64,000 bases of DNA from positions 124,001-188,000 of the forward strand of contig JADKIC010000001.1 in assembly GCA_016721435.1 (NCBI GenBank). The letters are read 5' to 3'. This DNA comes from Bacteroidota bacterium. Lineage in GTDB: Bacteria; Bacteroidota; Bacteroidia; AKYH767-A; OLB10. Positions within the stretch are counted from its first letter, which is position 1; each line of letters starts with the position of its first letter. The position numbers and the translations under genes were made by a program. Shown one piece after another: positions 18,275 to 28,607 of this stretch. The notes beneath the pieces are model-generated. The model ran no database searches and was not told where the DNA came from. It worked only from the letters and a program-made list of their open reading frames with translations.

Positions 18275-19069
18275 TTAAACGAGTTTCAGATCAACACCCA
18301 TGATGTATAAAACGATAATTCCTACACCAACAATAATACGATAGTATCCAAAGAACATAAATCCATGCTTTGTGAGGAAGGTGATAAATGACCGGATGGC
18401 GATTGCGGCTACAATAAATCCTACAATGTTTCCTATGATAAGCAAATTGATCTGTTCATCTGATACCCCAAGACCTTCCTTAGAAAATTTATATACTTTG
18501 AAAATGGTGGCAGCGAACATGGTGGGTACAGCAAGAAAAAAGGAAAACTCAGCAGCGGTTTTTCGGTCAAGTTTGCAATAGAGTCCTCCAATAATAGTAG
18601 CTGCAGATCGGGAAATGCCCGGTATCATCGCAATACATTGAAACATTCCGATTTTAAAGGCTTTATTGTAAGTTACCTGTTGCGCAGAATTTCCGGTGCC
18701 GCCTTTTATCCAGTCATCGATGAAAATAAGCAAAACCCCACCTGCCAATAATGTAAATGCCACTACCAATACATTCGATAGAAGCATATCAATTAAATCA
18801 TCCATCAAAAAACCAAGCACAGCAGCAGGCAGGAATGCAAGAAATAGTCTTTTGTAAAAAGCTATACTTTGTAAAAACCGTTTGTAGTACAAGGCAACAA
18901 CGGAAAGTATTGCTCCAAATTGAATAGATACGGTAAATGTTTTGGTAAACGGTTCTTCAGCAATCCCCATGATAGAAGACGCAATAATCATATGTCCGGT
19001 GGATGAAACCGGAAGAAATTCAGTTAGACCTTCAATAACGGCCAGTATAACAGCTTGTATTGTGGTCAT
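18275..19069 (-). CDS. uppP: undecaprenyl-diphosphatase
   Basis: An integral inner-membrane enzyme (264 residues, about eight helices) that recycles undecaprenyl pyrophosphate to the monophosphate carrier for cell-wall synthesis; the BacA/UppP family is linked to bacitracin tolerance. Family motifs are EGLTEFLPVSSTGH (about 13-26) and the active-site PGISRSAATI (about 148-157). It sits in an ftsX-DUF3098-uppP-truB operon with 3-7 bp spacers, an arrangement common in Bacteroidota. Confidence 0.95.
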   Translation of the reverse strand: MTTIQAVILAVIEGLTEFLPVSSTGHMIIASSIMGIAEEPFTKTFTVSIQFGAILSVVALYYKRFLQSIAFYKRLFLAFLPAAVLGFLMDDLIDMLLSNVLVVAFTLLAGGVLLIFIDDWIKGGTGNSAQQVTYNKAFKIGMFQCIAMIPGISRSAATIIGGLYCKLDRKTAAEFSFFLAVPTMFAATIFKVYKFSKEGLGVSDEQINLLIIGNIVGFIVAAIAIRSFITFLTKHGFMFFGYYRIIVGVGIIVLYIMGVDLKLV

Positions 19070-19074
19070 GGCGT

Positions 19075-19362
19075 TTAGTCCGCCTTTTTCACAATGGCAT
19101 AAATGGCAAGTGCATAACCCATCATGACAACAATAGGTGCAAGGGTTATTCTTCTGAAACTAAAAACCTCTTCATTGAATACATTCGGATTTTCTGCCTT
19201 TCCTCCTGCCATGAGGAAATAGCCAATCAGCAATAGTCCAATGGAGATGAAGAGTAAAATGTAATTTTCTCTTCCGAAAGCAAAGGCGGCTTCGTTGATA
19301 TTCTCTTTTGATACAGCAGTTTTAGCACCGGCGGGCTTTTTATCACTCAGGTTTTTTGACAT
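19075..19362 (-). CDS. DUF3098 family membrane protein
   Basis: A 95-residue protein with two transmembrane helices (about 33-53 and 70-90), the first containing the conserved-looking FGRENYILLFISIGLLLIGY start. This small family is found almost only in Bacteroidota, usually between ftsX and uppP as here, which suggests a link to cell-envelope growth or division. The molecular function is unknown. Confidence 0.85.
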   Translation of the reverse strand: MSKNLSDKKPAGAKTAVSKENINEAAFAFGRENYILLFISIGLLLIGYFLMAGGKAENPNVFNEEVFSFRRITLAPIVVMMGYALAIYAIVKKAD

Positions 19363-19369
19363 ATTTGGA

Positions 19370-20242
19370 TCAATATAGATTCTCTGTTCGGTAACGAAGA
19401 TATTTATTCACGGCAAACCAGGTGCATATCAGCGAAAGAAATACGCCTGTTAGTATTAATCCAATCGCTACAATACCCATCAGGCGGTAATCGCGGATGA
19501 GGGTGAGCTCAGGTATTTTTAATAAGGCCAGATACATCAGACCGGATAAAAGGAAGATGGAAACGAATCCGCCTATAAGCCCGTTCCAGATGCTCAATGT
19601 GAGAAAAGGGGTACGAATGAAACTCTTTGTGGCTCCTACCAGCAGCATGCTTTTGATCAGGAGTCTGCGGGCGTAGAGTGAAATTCTGATCGTGTTGTTT
19701 ATTAACGCAACAGAAACGATGATTAATAAAGCACTAAATGTTAACATGATCCAGGTGATCGTTTTCAGATTTCGGTTGATGCTTTCCACAAGTGAAGGTT
19801 GATACTGCACTTCCTTTACAACCGGATGAGCTTTTACAGATGAAATAAAGCTTTCAATATTCTCTTCATTCGCATATTCCGCTTTTAAACGGACGTCTAG
19901 TGTTGGATACAGAGGGTTGTAGCCTAGAAAATTGAGAAAATCTTCTCCCAGATCCTTCTTTAATGTCGCTGCAGCCTCGTCTTTTGTGATTAATCGGGTG
20001 CTCTTTATAGAATTATTGGATTGAATTCTTGTGATTAAATCATTGATGGCCAGACTATCAGATTCCGGCTTGAGGATCAGGGAGACCTCAATATTTTCTT
20101 TGACATACGTGCTGAGCTTATCAGCATGTAAGAGCATAATCCCTAATGCTCCTAATAAAAAGAGAACCAAGGAGATACTCACCACCGTGGATAGGCGGGA
20201 AGCTTGTTGGGTTTTTCTAACCAGTTTTTTTTCCTCTGTCAT
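19370..20242 (-). CDS. ftsX: FtsX-like cell division ABC permease
   Basis: The membrane partner of FtsE, expected to couple ATP hydrolysis to activation of peptidoglycan hydrolases at the septum. About 290 residues: an N-terminal helix (about 24-45), an extracytoplasmic domain (about 50-165, YPTLDVRLKAEY) and three further helices (about 168-190, 218-242, 260-283), as in FtsX. The longest frame starts with TTG at 20254, but that codon lies inside a TACTTTTG -7 box. The ATG at 20242 is therefore the likely start. No ftsE is in the window. Confidence 0.88.
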   Translation of the reverse strand: MTEEKKLVRKTQQASRLSTVVSISLVLFLLGALGIMLLHADKLSTYVKENIEVSLILKPESDSLAINDLITRIQSNNSIKSTRLITKDEAAATLKKDLGEDFLNFLGYNPLYPTLDVRLKAEYANEENIESFISSVKAHPVVKEVQYQPSLVESINRNLKTITWIMLTFSALLIIVSVALINNTIRISLYARRLLIKSMLLVGATKSFIRTPFLTLSIWNGLIGGFVSIFLLSGLMYLALLKIPELTLIRDYRLMGIVAIGLILTGVFLSLICTWFAVNKYLRYRTENLY

Positions 20243-20251
20243 TGATTGCTG

Positions 20252-20259
20252 CAAAAGTA
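20252..20259 (-). promoter_or_regulatory. -7 box (TACTTTTG) of the ftsX operon
   Basis: The plus strand reads CAAAAGTA. The box is 9 nt from the ATG at 20242 and overlaps the upstream TTG at 20254, which decides the ftsX start. Confidence 0.5.
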
Positions 20260-20351
20260 TAAAATTATGGGTGGGGTGATTCTGCTCTTTTATAAGAATT
20301 ATTCACCCCCTCTTTTTACTAACTTCGTACCCCCTCATTGAAACCTGCATT

Positions 20352-23127
20352 ATGGATTATAATTTCCGGGAAATAGAAGATAAATGGCAACGCTATTGGC
20401 GTGAAAATAGCACTTATCGCGTTGTTGAAACGCCGGGCAAGAAGAAGTATTATGTGCTGGATATGTTTCCTTATCCTTCAGGTGCCGGCTTACATGTTGG
20501 TCACCCCTTAGGTTATATTGCCTCTGATATTGTTGCCCGTTATAAACGCCTTAAGGGTTTTAACGTGTTGCATCCTATGGGCTACGATGCTTTCGGACTT
20601 CCTGCCGAGCAATATGCTATTCAAACCGGTCAACATCCTAAAATAACAACAGAGCAAAATATCAAACGGTATCGTGAGCAGTTAGATAAAATTGGTTTTT
20701 CCTACGACTGGTCAAGAGAGATCCGAACCTGTGAACCGGAGTATTATCGCTGGACACAATGGATTTTCATAAAATTATTTCATTCCTGGTTTAATTGTTT
20801 GACGGAAAAGGCTGAGCCCATTGAAAATCTCATTCGCCTTTTTGAAACGGAAGGATTTAATTGTAATCAACCTCAATATCTCACCGGAGATATCGAAAAG
20901 AATGTCCCTTCCTTTTCTGTTGCAGACTGGAAGGAAATGTCTGAAAAGGAAAAATCGGACATTCTGCTAAATTTTCGTCTGGCCTACCTCAGCGACGCCT
21001 GGGTGAACTGGTGTCCTTCTTTAGGTACTGTACTGGCCAATGATGAGGTGAAAGATGGTGTTTCAGAACGCGGAGGCTATCCGGTGGAGAAAAAGATGAT
21101 GAAACAATGGAGTCTTCGTATCACCGCTTACGCCAATCGTCTTTTGCAGGATTTGGATAATCTGGACTGGCCGGAGTCAGTGAAGGAAGCTCAACGCAAC
21201 TGGATTGGAAAATCGGAAGGAACATCCATTCGTTTTAAGGTGGTGGATCACGATGCGTGGATGGAAGTGTTTACCACCCGTCCTGATACGGTGTTCGGCG
21301 TTTCATTTGTTACCCTGGCTCCAGAGCACGATCTCGTCAACAAGATAACGTTGCCGGAGTACCGAACTGCAGTGGAGGAATATGTAAAACATGCTACCAA
21401 TAAGTCCGAGCGGGAACGACAGGCGGAGGTGAAGAAGGTAAGTGGTCAGTTTACCGGTGCCTATGTTTTACATCCGTTTACAGGAGAACATATACCGGTT
21501 TGGATTGGAGAATATGTGCTTGCAGGATATGGTACCGGTGCTGTGATGGCAGTCCCCGGACATGATCAACGTGATTTCCTTTTCGCCAAACATTTTGATT
21601 TACCTGTTAAGGAAGTAGTGAGTGGGGAGATATCTCCTGGAAGCCTATACACCCAAAGAGGGAATACTGGTCAATTCAGGATTTCTCAATGGATTAGCTG
21701 TAAAACAGGCCATCAAAGAAGCAATTCTTGAAATTGAAAAACTTTCTATAGGTCAAGGCCAGGTGAACTATCGCCTTCGCGATGCAGCATTTGGTCGCCA
21801 ACGATATTGGGGTGAGCCCATTCCGGTCTATTACAAAGACGGTATACCGCATACGTTAGATGCTTCGGAATTGCCATTGGTATTGCCTGAGATCGATAAG
21901 TTTCAGCCTACAGAGAGTGGGGAACCTCCGCTGGCAAGAGCGACTGACTGGAAGTACAAAGGAGAATATGATTATGAAAGTACAACCATGCCCGGATGGG
22001 CCGGCTCCAGCTGGTATTTTTTACGCTATATGGATGCCAATAACAAAAATGAATTTGTATCGAAAGAAGCTGTCAATTACTGGGAGCAAGTAGATTTTTA
22101 TCTCGGAGGCGCTGAACATGCCACCGGTCATCTCCTCTACGTGCGCTTCTGGACCAAGTTCCTCCATGATCTGGGATTGATTCCTTTCGGTGAACCCGCA
22201 AAAAAGCTCATCAATCAGGGGATGATTCAGGGAGTGAGTGCGTTTGTGTATAGAGTTAATGGCTCAAAGAAATTTGTTTCTGATGGTCTGAAGGAGTCCT
22301 ATGAAACAACACCATTGCATGTCGATATAAGTATTGCCCCTAATCATATATTGGATATTGATGCGTTCAAAATATGGCGTGAAGATTTTAAAGAGGCAGA
22401 ATTTATACTTGAAGATGGCATCTATAAATGTGGCTCAGAAGTCGAGAAGATGTCTAAAAGCAAGTACAACGTTGTCAACCCGGATGACATCATCGAAGAA
22501 TACGGTGCCGACACATTACGTCTTTATGAAATGTTCCTGGGGCCGCTGGAGCAAAGTAAGCCCTGGAGCACGCAAGGTATAAACGGCGTCCATAATTTCC
22601 TGCGTCGCTGGTGGAGGATGTATCACAGTAAAGAAGGAAATTTCATGCTGAGTGATGAAGCTCCTTCTGCTGCCGAATGGAAGATCCTGCATAAGACCAT
22701 CAAAAAGGTGGAGGAAGATGTGGAGCGTTTTTCATTCAATACCACCGTGAGCGCTTTTATGATTTGTGTGAATGAATTGACCGATCTTAAATGCAATAAG
22801 AGAGCAATTCTGGAACCATTGGTTGTGCTTATCTCCCCTTACGCACCACATTTTGCAGAGGAGCTATGGCAATTGCTGGGGCATGCAGAGAGTGTAACTC
22901 AGGCTGCATTTCCGGAATGGAAACAGGAGTATTTGGTGGAGAATGAGTTTGAATATCCGGTCTCGATAAATGGAAAAGTGAAGTTTAAAATCAATCTTTC
23001 TTTACAGTTGAACAAGGAAGAGGTAGAAAAAAGCGTTCTAAGCTCAGAAGAAATGAGTAAATTTATCTCGGGAACACCAAAAAAGGTAATTGTTGTCCCC
23101 GGCAGGATAGTAAATGTGGTGACCTGA
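20352..23127 (+). CDS. leuS: leucyl-tRNA synthetase (frameshifted)
   Basis: An essential class I synthetase that charges tRNA-Leu, about 925 residues after repair. The HIGH-type motif is HVGHPLGY (about 49-56). The editing domain includes FTTRPDTVFGV and a GTGAVMAVPGHDQRD segment. KMSKS is present as KMSKSKYN, and an anticodon-binding domain follows. As read, the first frame runs to 21731 and the second from about 21622. Removing one C from the CC at 21636-21637 gives EVVSGEISLEAYTPKEG and a continuous protein. An essential gene is unlikely to be truly broken, so this is probably a sequencing error. Confidence 0.93.
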
Positions 23128-23195
23128 TTATCTTCCTTCAGGTCTCATCATAGCATCAATTTATAGTTTTAAATAGAAATAGAATTTAGTCAACC

Positions 23196-23927
23196 ATGCA
23201 ACTCTTACTTCAACATATAGAAGCACTCATCTTCGCCTCCGAACAACCGATAACCGGAGATGAAATTTTGTCATGCCTGAAATCCGTGTATGGCTGGGAA
23301 TTGAAAAAAGACCAGTTTCATAGCCTTATTTCTGAGTTAAAAGAGAAATATTTATCAGAAGACTTCTCTTTTGAGCTGATTGAGATTGCAGATGGCTACC
23401 AGTTCCTGACAAAAAAGGAATATCATCATGCTGTAAATACGCTTTTACAGATTAAAGCCAGACGTCGTTTAAGTACTGCTGCGCTCGAAACATTGGCCAT
23501 AATCGCCTATAAACAACCTCTTTCCAAGTCAGAGATAGAGCATATTCGTGGTGTTAACTGTGATTATAGTATTCAAAAGCTGCTTGAGAAAGAACTAATA
23601 ATAATCAGTGGTAAGGGTGACGGACCCGGAAAACCCTTGCTTTATGCCACAAGTAAGAACTTTATGGACCATTTCGGACTGAAATCCGTGAAGGATCTCC
23701 CGAAGCTAAAGGACTTACATATTGCTGATAATGAAATAGGTACACCTGCAGATTTGATGGATCATATCGACGTTCCGGTAGATGAAGAACCCGGTGCAGC
23801 CGCTTTCGAGGAAGATGAAACCGGAACGTTTCACATTGAAGGTACTGTTGATCCGGAAGCTGCCATGGGATCTTTGGAACAGGATTTGCAAGACGATAGT
23901 GACCCAAACAACACAAAACAAGAATGA
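23196..23927 (+). CDS. scpB: segregation and condensation protein B
   Basis: A subunit of the SMC-ScpAB condensin complex that helps chromosome compaction and segregation. 243 residues: two winged-helix domains (about 1-85 and 90-170; LEALIIAYKQ-like TLAIIAYKQPLSKSEIEHIRG) and an acidic, poorly conserved C-terminal tail (about 190-243). The stop overlaps the next start (ATGA), so it is coupled to the DUF3108 gene. Confidence 0.93.
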   Translation: MQLLLQHIEALIFASEQPITGDEILSCLKSVYGWELKKDQFHSLISELKEKYLSEDFSFELIEIADGYQFLTKKEYHHAVNTLLQIKARRRLSTAALETLAIIAYKQPLSKSEIEHIRGVNCDYSIQKLLEKELIIISGKGDGPGKPLLYATSKNFMDHFGLKSVKDLPKLKDLHIADNEIGTPADLMDHIDVPVDEEPGAAAFEEDETGTFHIEGTVDPEAAMGSLEQDLQDDSDPNNTKQE

Positions 23928-24706
23928 AAAAACTCATCATCGCTACTTTACTCGCACTTACCCTGCCGTTTTTTACAGTAGCGCAAACACCATTACGCAA
24001 AGTTGAAAACCGTGCATTTGGTCCGAGTGAAGTATTAGAATATAGAATTCACTATGGATTTATCGATGCCGGCGTAGCAAAATTAGAAGTAGATCCTGTT
24101 GTAAAAACCGTAGGAGGACGTCAATGTTACCGCGTCGTTGGAACCGGAAAATCAGTGGGAGCATTTGATTGGTTCTTCAAAGTACGCGATCATTATGAAA
24201 GTTACATTGATGCAGAAGCCATGATTCCCTGGCTGTTTATTCGCAGAATTGAAGAAGGTGGCTATTCGAAAAAACAAAATGTCAGCTTCAATCATTTCAA
24301 GTCTACAGCTACCAGTGAGAAGAAAACGATAAGTACTCCCGGACAAGTTCAGGATCTTATTTCTGCCTTCTACTATGCACGAACTATCGATCTGACACAT
24401 GCCGCAGTTGGAGATACCTTCCAGATTAACTGTTATCTCGACGATGAAGTATTCCCGATGGTAATTAAATATACCGGTAAGGAAAAGGTGAAAACCAAGG
24501 CAGGTACATTCAATTGTATTGTATTCAAGCCTTACCTGTTGGAAGGACGTGTGTTTAAAGAGAAAGAAGGAATGACCGTATGGGTGTCTGACGATAAAAA
24601 CAGGATACCTGTATCTGCAAAGGCAGAGATTTTGGTTGGATCCATCCGAATGGACCTCACTAAATATTCGGGATTGTCGAATCCGGTAGCCTTGCTCGGG
24701 AAGTAA
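23924..24706 (+). CDS. DUF3108 domain-containing exported protein
   Basis: A 260-residue exported protein with a signal peptide (about 1-20) and a DUF3108 domain (LEYRIHYGFIDAGVAKLEV near 37; VKTKAGTFNCIVFKP near 187; MTVWVSDDKNRIPV near 220). The fold is a beta-barrel of unknown function. Its ATG overlaps the scpB stop. The TAA stop (24704-24706) lies within the first unit of the palindromic repeat array that follows. Confidence 0.85.
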   Translation: MKKLIIATLLALTLPFFTVAQTPLRKVENRAFGPSEVLEYRIHYGFIDAGVAKLEVDPVVKTVGGRQCYRVVGTGKSVGAFDWFFKVRDHYESYIDAEAMIPWLFIRRIEEGGYSKKQNVSFNHFKSTATSEKKTISTPGQVQDLISAFYYARTIDLTHAAVGDTFQINCYLDDEVFPMVIKYTGKEKVKTKAGTFNCIVFKPYLLEGRVFKEKEGMTVWVSDDKNRIPVSAKAEILVGSIRMDLTKYSGLSNPVALLGK

Positions 24707-24875
24707 CGACAGGTCGCGACCTGTCGCTACATATACCCGGTAACGACAGGTCGCGACCTGTCGCTACATATACCCGGTAACGACAGGTCGCCACCTGTCG
24801 CTACTTCCCCGTAACGACAGGTCGCGACCTGTCGTTACATATACCCGGTAACGACAGGTCGCTACCTGTCGCTAC
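24703..24875. repeat. array of five palindromic repeats between convergent genes
   Basis: Five units start at 24703, 24740, 24777, 24811 and 24848. Each has the core CGACAGGT-CGCN-ACCTGTCG flanked by GTAA on the left and CTAC or TTAC on the right (28 nt). Spacers are nine identical bases (ATATACCCG) after units 1, 2 and 4, and TTCCCC after unit 3. The 8-bp arms are invariant; within the core only the last loop base changes (G, G, C, G, T). Unit 4 is a perfect 28-nt palindrome. The first unit contains the DUF3108 stop and the last contains the asd stop. This is a REP/BIME-like element that can form hairpins on both strands and may act as a bidirectional terminator. Confidence 0.9.
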
Positions 24876-25866
24876 AGACCGATAAACTTGTTCTTAATCA
24901 ACAATTCTGCAATCTGAATCGCATTCGTTGCAGCTCCTTTTCGCAGGTTGTCGGCAACGATCCAACAATTGAGTGTATTGGCCTGCGTTTCATCCCGGCG
25001 GATACGTCCCACAAAAACTTCATCATTTCCTTCTGCATACAAAGGCATGGGGTAAAACGACTTCGACGGATCATCCTGAACGATAATGCCGGGGGAGTCG
25101 CTGAGCAATTGGCGGAGTGATGTCAGTTCAAAATCATTTTCAAATTCAATATTAACACTTTCTGAATGGCCTCCTATCACCGGTACGCGGACAGCCGTTG
25201 CCGTTACACGGATGTTGTCATCTCCCATAATTTTACAGGTCTCTTTTACCATTTTCATTTCTTCCTTGGTATAGCCGTTATCCTGAAAGACATCGATCTG
25301 AGGCAGTATATTCAAATCTATCGGATGCGGATATACCCTGTTTGCAGGCTGTTGGTTTCGCTCGGCCATCAACTGTTCTATGGCTTTGGCTCCGGTTCCG
25401 CTTACGGACTGATAAGTAGAAACAACGACTCTTTTAATCTTATAGCGATCATGAAGGGGTTTAAGGACAAGCACCATTTGTATGGTGGAACAATTCGGAT
25501 TCGCAATGATTTTATCACCTGCAGTCAATACATGTCCATTTACTTCCGGAACGATTAATTTTTTCCCGGGATCCATCCGCCAGGCTGAAGAATTGTCGAT
25601 GACCGTGGTTCCTTCCGCAGCAAAGAGCGGCGCCCATTCAATGGAAGTTTGTCCGCCGGCAGAAAAAGGGCCAGATCCGCTTTTAATGAAACAGCCTCTG
25701 CCGGTGTCAAGACCGCATATTCTTTTCCCTTGAAACTTACTTTTCGGCCAATAGATTTTTCAGAAGCCACCGGAATAAAGGTCTTCACGGGAAAGTTTCT
25801 TTGTTCCAATAATTGTATCATTCTGGTGCCAACCAGGCCTGTAGCTCCAACAACTGCAACTTTCAT
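24872..25866 (-). CDS. asd: aspartate-semialdehyde dehydrogenase (frameshifted)
   Basis: Reduces aspartyl phosphate to aspartate semialdehyde for lysine/DAP, threonine and methionine synthesis. About 331 residues after repair: N-terminal NADP-binding VVGATGLVGTRMIQLL (about 4-19), the catalytic cysteine in ANPNCSTIQ, and the active-site histidine region GGHSESVN. As read, the N-terminal frame (from 25866) ends near 25555 and the remainder is another frame. One base missing from the A5 run at 25663-25667 (plus strand) restores ADLALFSAGGQTSIEWAPLF. The aspartokinase gene of the same pathway is at 39155. The stop codon lies inside the repeat array. Confidence 0.92.
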
Positions 25867-25985
25867 GTTTAATTATTGATATTGTTTTTCAGTGAATTAA
25901 ATCCTCTAGCCGTTAGTAAACGGGTATAAGCGTTTATTATACGACTAGGTCCCCGGCACCATACGTCCTTTGTGCAACAAAAGTA

Positions 25986-28607
25986 ATGAAGGGATCGATC
26001 GCTTGCCGGATAATGTTGAGTTTGTTGAGCTTGTGCTTGCCGGGTACGGTGATGTCACAGGTGGTAGACGACTTCAGTGATGGGGATTTCAACAATGGGA
26101 GGTTGTGGACCGGAGATTCCGCAGCCTTTGTGGTGATGAATGAAGTGTTGAAACTGAACAGCACCGGCAGCGACTCGTCCTTCCTTATAACAGACGGTAT
26201 ACAAGTACTGGATACCATGGAATGGAGGTTTAAAATCAAGCTCGATTTCGCCCCTTCCGGATTTAATTATGCCCGCTATTATCTCTGTTCCGATTCTGAT
26301 GATCTGAAAAGTCCACTATCAGGTTATTTTCTGCAATTCGGTGAATCGGGTTCGGCAGATGCAATATCATTATATAAGCAGTTGGGAACGGCTATTAGTC
26401 TTATCGCACGCGCCCCTGATAGTCTGATCGCCGCTCCTTTTGATATACGGGTCAGGGTGCTGCGATTCCCGCCGGGACAATGGGAATTATGGGTTGATTA
26501 TTCCGGTGGAGAAGCTTTCGGTTTTCAGAGTAGTGGATTGGAGAATAGTATTCAACCCGGATCGTATACGGGCTGGAAATGTATCTATACCTCCAGCAAT
26601 GCCGATAAGTTCTTTCTGGATGATGTGTATGCCGGGGCCTATTTGGTTGATACCTTGCCTCCCAAAGTAATGGCGGCAGCTATCAGCAATGATTCTATCA
26701 TCACTATCATTTTCGACGAAGCACCGGATAGTGTTTCAGCTTTTAATGTCCAGCATTATTTTATGGATGGAGTGGGTCCGCCGATATCGGTAGGAGTTGA
26801 TTCAATAAATTCAAAAACATTTTCACTGTTGTTTTCACAGACCTTTTCCGCTACCGGCATCTATCATTTACATGTTCATGGTATAATGGATCCGCATGGA
26901 AATGTTAGTCCGGATACCCAATCTTTTCAATTGTTCATTCCATCACCTCCCGCTGTTTCGGATCTGGTCATGACGGAAATTATGTCTGATCCTACTTCTG
27001 CTCCAACATTACCTCCTTATGAATACCTGGAAATTTATAACAGAAGTCAGAAGGTAATAATTACATCAGGTTTTATGCTCAGCGACGGAAGTACTATTGC
27101 CTACCTGCCTCAGGATACTCTGTTCCCCGGCCAATACAGAGCTTATACTGAAAGTAGCCTTGTAACATTTTTTCATGCAGCCGGATATTCGGAGATGAAG
27201 GGCATAGTTGGATTTCCAACGCTGAATAATGATGGAGATCGCTTGAAGATAATTGATGCGAATGGAATAACTCTTGATGTTATTCAATACGATGCAACGA
27301 TGTACAAGGATCCTTTGCGGGATGATAAGGGATGGTCGCTGGAACGTATTGATGTGGATTTTCCCTGCAGTGATAGAAACAATTGGGCCGCGAGCCATGA
27401 TCCTTCAGGAGGGACACCGGGAAGTGTGAATTCAAAAGCAGAATTATTCATTGATACAATTGCTCCCTGGCCGGTTTATGCTTTTCCGGAGAACAATATT
27501 ACATTGAAAGTTTGTTTTAGTGAAGCCGTCGATAGTGTTTTGTCCAACAATGTACAGCTCTATAATTTAAATGATAATATTGGATCGCCATCTTCTATTC
27601 TTTTCTCTGCAGAACAATCGTGTTTTACTTTAAAATTCAATATGCCCTTTCAACCTGATTTTTTCTATACTCTTACATTTGACGCGGCCATTCAGGATTG
27701 TGCGGGCAATACAATAAGGAGATGGAATTCACTTCAGTTCTCTATTCCTGATTCAATCCGACCCGGTGATATTATTATAAATGAAATTTTGTTTAATCCG
27801 GTTGATGATGGTAGTGATTTTGTTGAGATCCAAAATATCGGTGATCATAGTGTAGATCTTTCCCTACTAAGAATTGCACGCGCAGACCCACTTACAGGGA
27901 TTGTGGATGACATTCTGCCATTTTCATTGGAGTCCCGTTTGCTCTTACCGGGAGATTTTGCTGTGGCTACTACTGATTATTCGGACATACTTAAGCGTTA
28001 TCATTTGGGTGATATCAGGCAATTAATTGAAAGTAGTCTTCCTTCATTCAATGATGATGAAGGCATTGTCGTCTTGCTGAATTCTTCATTCAGTGAGCTG
28101 GAACGTTTTCATTATAAGGATGATTTTCATTTCAAGCTTTTAAGTGATCCCGAGGGGGTTTCTCTGGAGCGTATCTCTCTTTTGGGTGCGGTAAATGATA
28201 GTAGCAATTGGCATAGTGCGGCAGAAAATGTCGGGTTTGCAAGCCCTTGTACCCTCAATTCACAATATTATGATCCAAAAAAGTTGGACGAGCAATGGCT
28301 CAATCTCGCACCTGAGTTATTCTCACCCGATAACGACGGTTATCATGATGTTCTGGGCATCTCCTGTAAACCATCACGACCCGGATACATGGTGGCACTT
28401 TCTATCTATAACGAATTTGGAATTCCTGTACGTAAGCTCACACAGCAGGAACTTATAGGTGGTGAAGGGTTTTGGATTTGGGATGGACTTTCAGATCAGG
28501 GAGGACTGCAGGGTGCGGGTATATATGTGGTAGTTCTCGAGATGTTCCATATTGATGGAGATACAAGGGTGATTAAAAAGGCGGCTGTGCTGGCAAAGAA
28601 CAGTTAA
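25986..28607 (+). CDS. lamin-tail-domain surface protein with gliding-type C-terminal domain
   Basis: An 873-residue exported protein with a signal peptide (about 1-25). The N-terminal part (30-220) looks like a concanavalin-like beta-sandwich. An Ig-like stretch (about 225-315) is followed by two lamin-tail domains (about 325-475: VMTEIMSDPTS, YLEIYNRS; about 600-760: IIINEILFNPVDDGSDFVEIQ) separated by another Ig-like module. The C-terminal 95 residues (LFSPDNDGYHDVL, IYNEFGIPV, GFWIWDGLSDQGG, AGIYVVVLE) match the gliding-motility-associated CHU_C/type B sorting region. It is a likely T9SS cargo involved in adhesion or matrix binding; the ligand is unknown. Confidence 0.8.
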   Translation: MKGSIACRIMLSLLSLCLPGTVMSQVVDDFSDGDFNNGRLWTGDSAAFVVMNEVLKLNSTGSDSSFLITDGIQVLDTMEWRFKIKLDFAPSGFNYARYYLCSDSDDLKSPLSGYFLQFGESGSADAISLYKQLGTAISLIARAPDSLIAAPFDIRVRVLRFPPGQWELWVDYSGGEAFGFQSSGLENSIQPGSYTGWKCIYTSSNADKFFLDDVYAGAYLVDTLPPKVMAAAISNDSIITIIFDEAPDSVSAFNVQHYFMDGVGPPISVGVDSINSKTFSLLFSQTFSATGIYHLHVHGIMDPHGNVSPDTQSFQLFIPSPPAVSDLVMTEIMSDPTSAPTLPPYEYLEIYNRSQKVIITSGFMLSDGSTIAYLPQDTLFPGQYRAYTESSLVTFFHAAGYSEMKGIVGFPTLNNDGDRLKIIDANGITLDVIQYDATMYKDPLRDDKGWSLERIDVDFPCSDRNNWAASHDPSGGTPGSVNSKAELFIDTIAPWPVYAFPENNITLKVCFSEAVDSVLSNNVQLYNLNDNIGSPSSILFSAEQSCFTLKFNMPFQPDFFYTLTFDAAIQDCAGNTIRRWNSLQFSIPDSIRPGDIIINEILFNPVDDGSDFVEIQNIGDHSVDLSLLRIARADPLTGIVDDILPFSLESRLLLPGDFAVATTDYSDILKRYHLGDIRQLIESSLPSFNDDEGIVVLLNSSFSELERFHYKDDFHFKLLSDPEGVSLERISLLGAVNDSSNWHSAAENVGFASPCTLNSQYYDPKKLDEQWLNLAPELFSPDNDGYHDVLGISCKPSRPGYMVALSIYNEFGIPVRKLTQQELIGGEGFWIWDGLSDQGGLQGAGIYVVVLEMFHIDGDTRVIKKAAVLAKNS

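Noticed and set aside
24703..24875. CRISPR array
   Set aside because: The units are palindromic and the intervals are the same 9 bases or a 6-base variant, not unique spacers of 30 nt or so; no cas gene is nearby.
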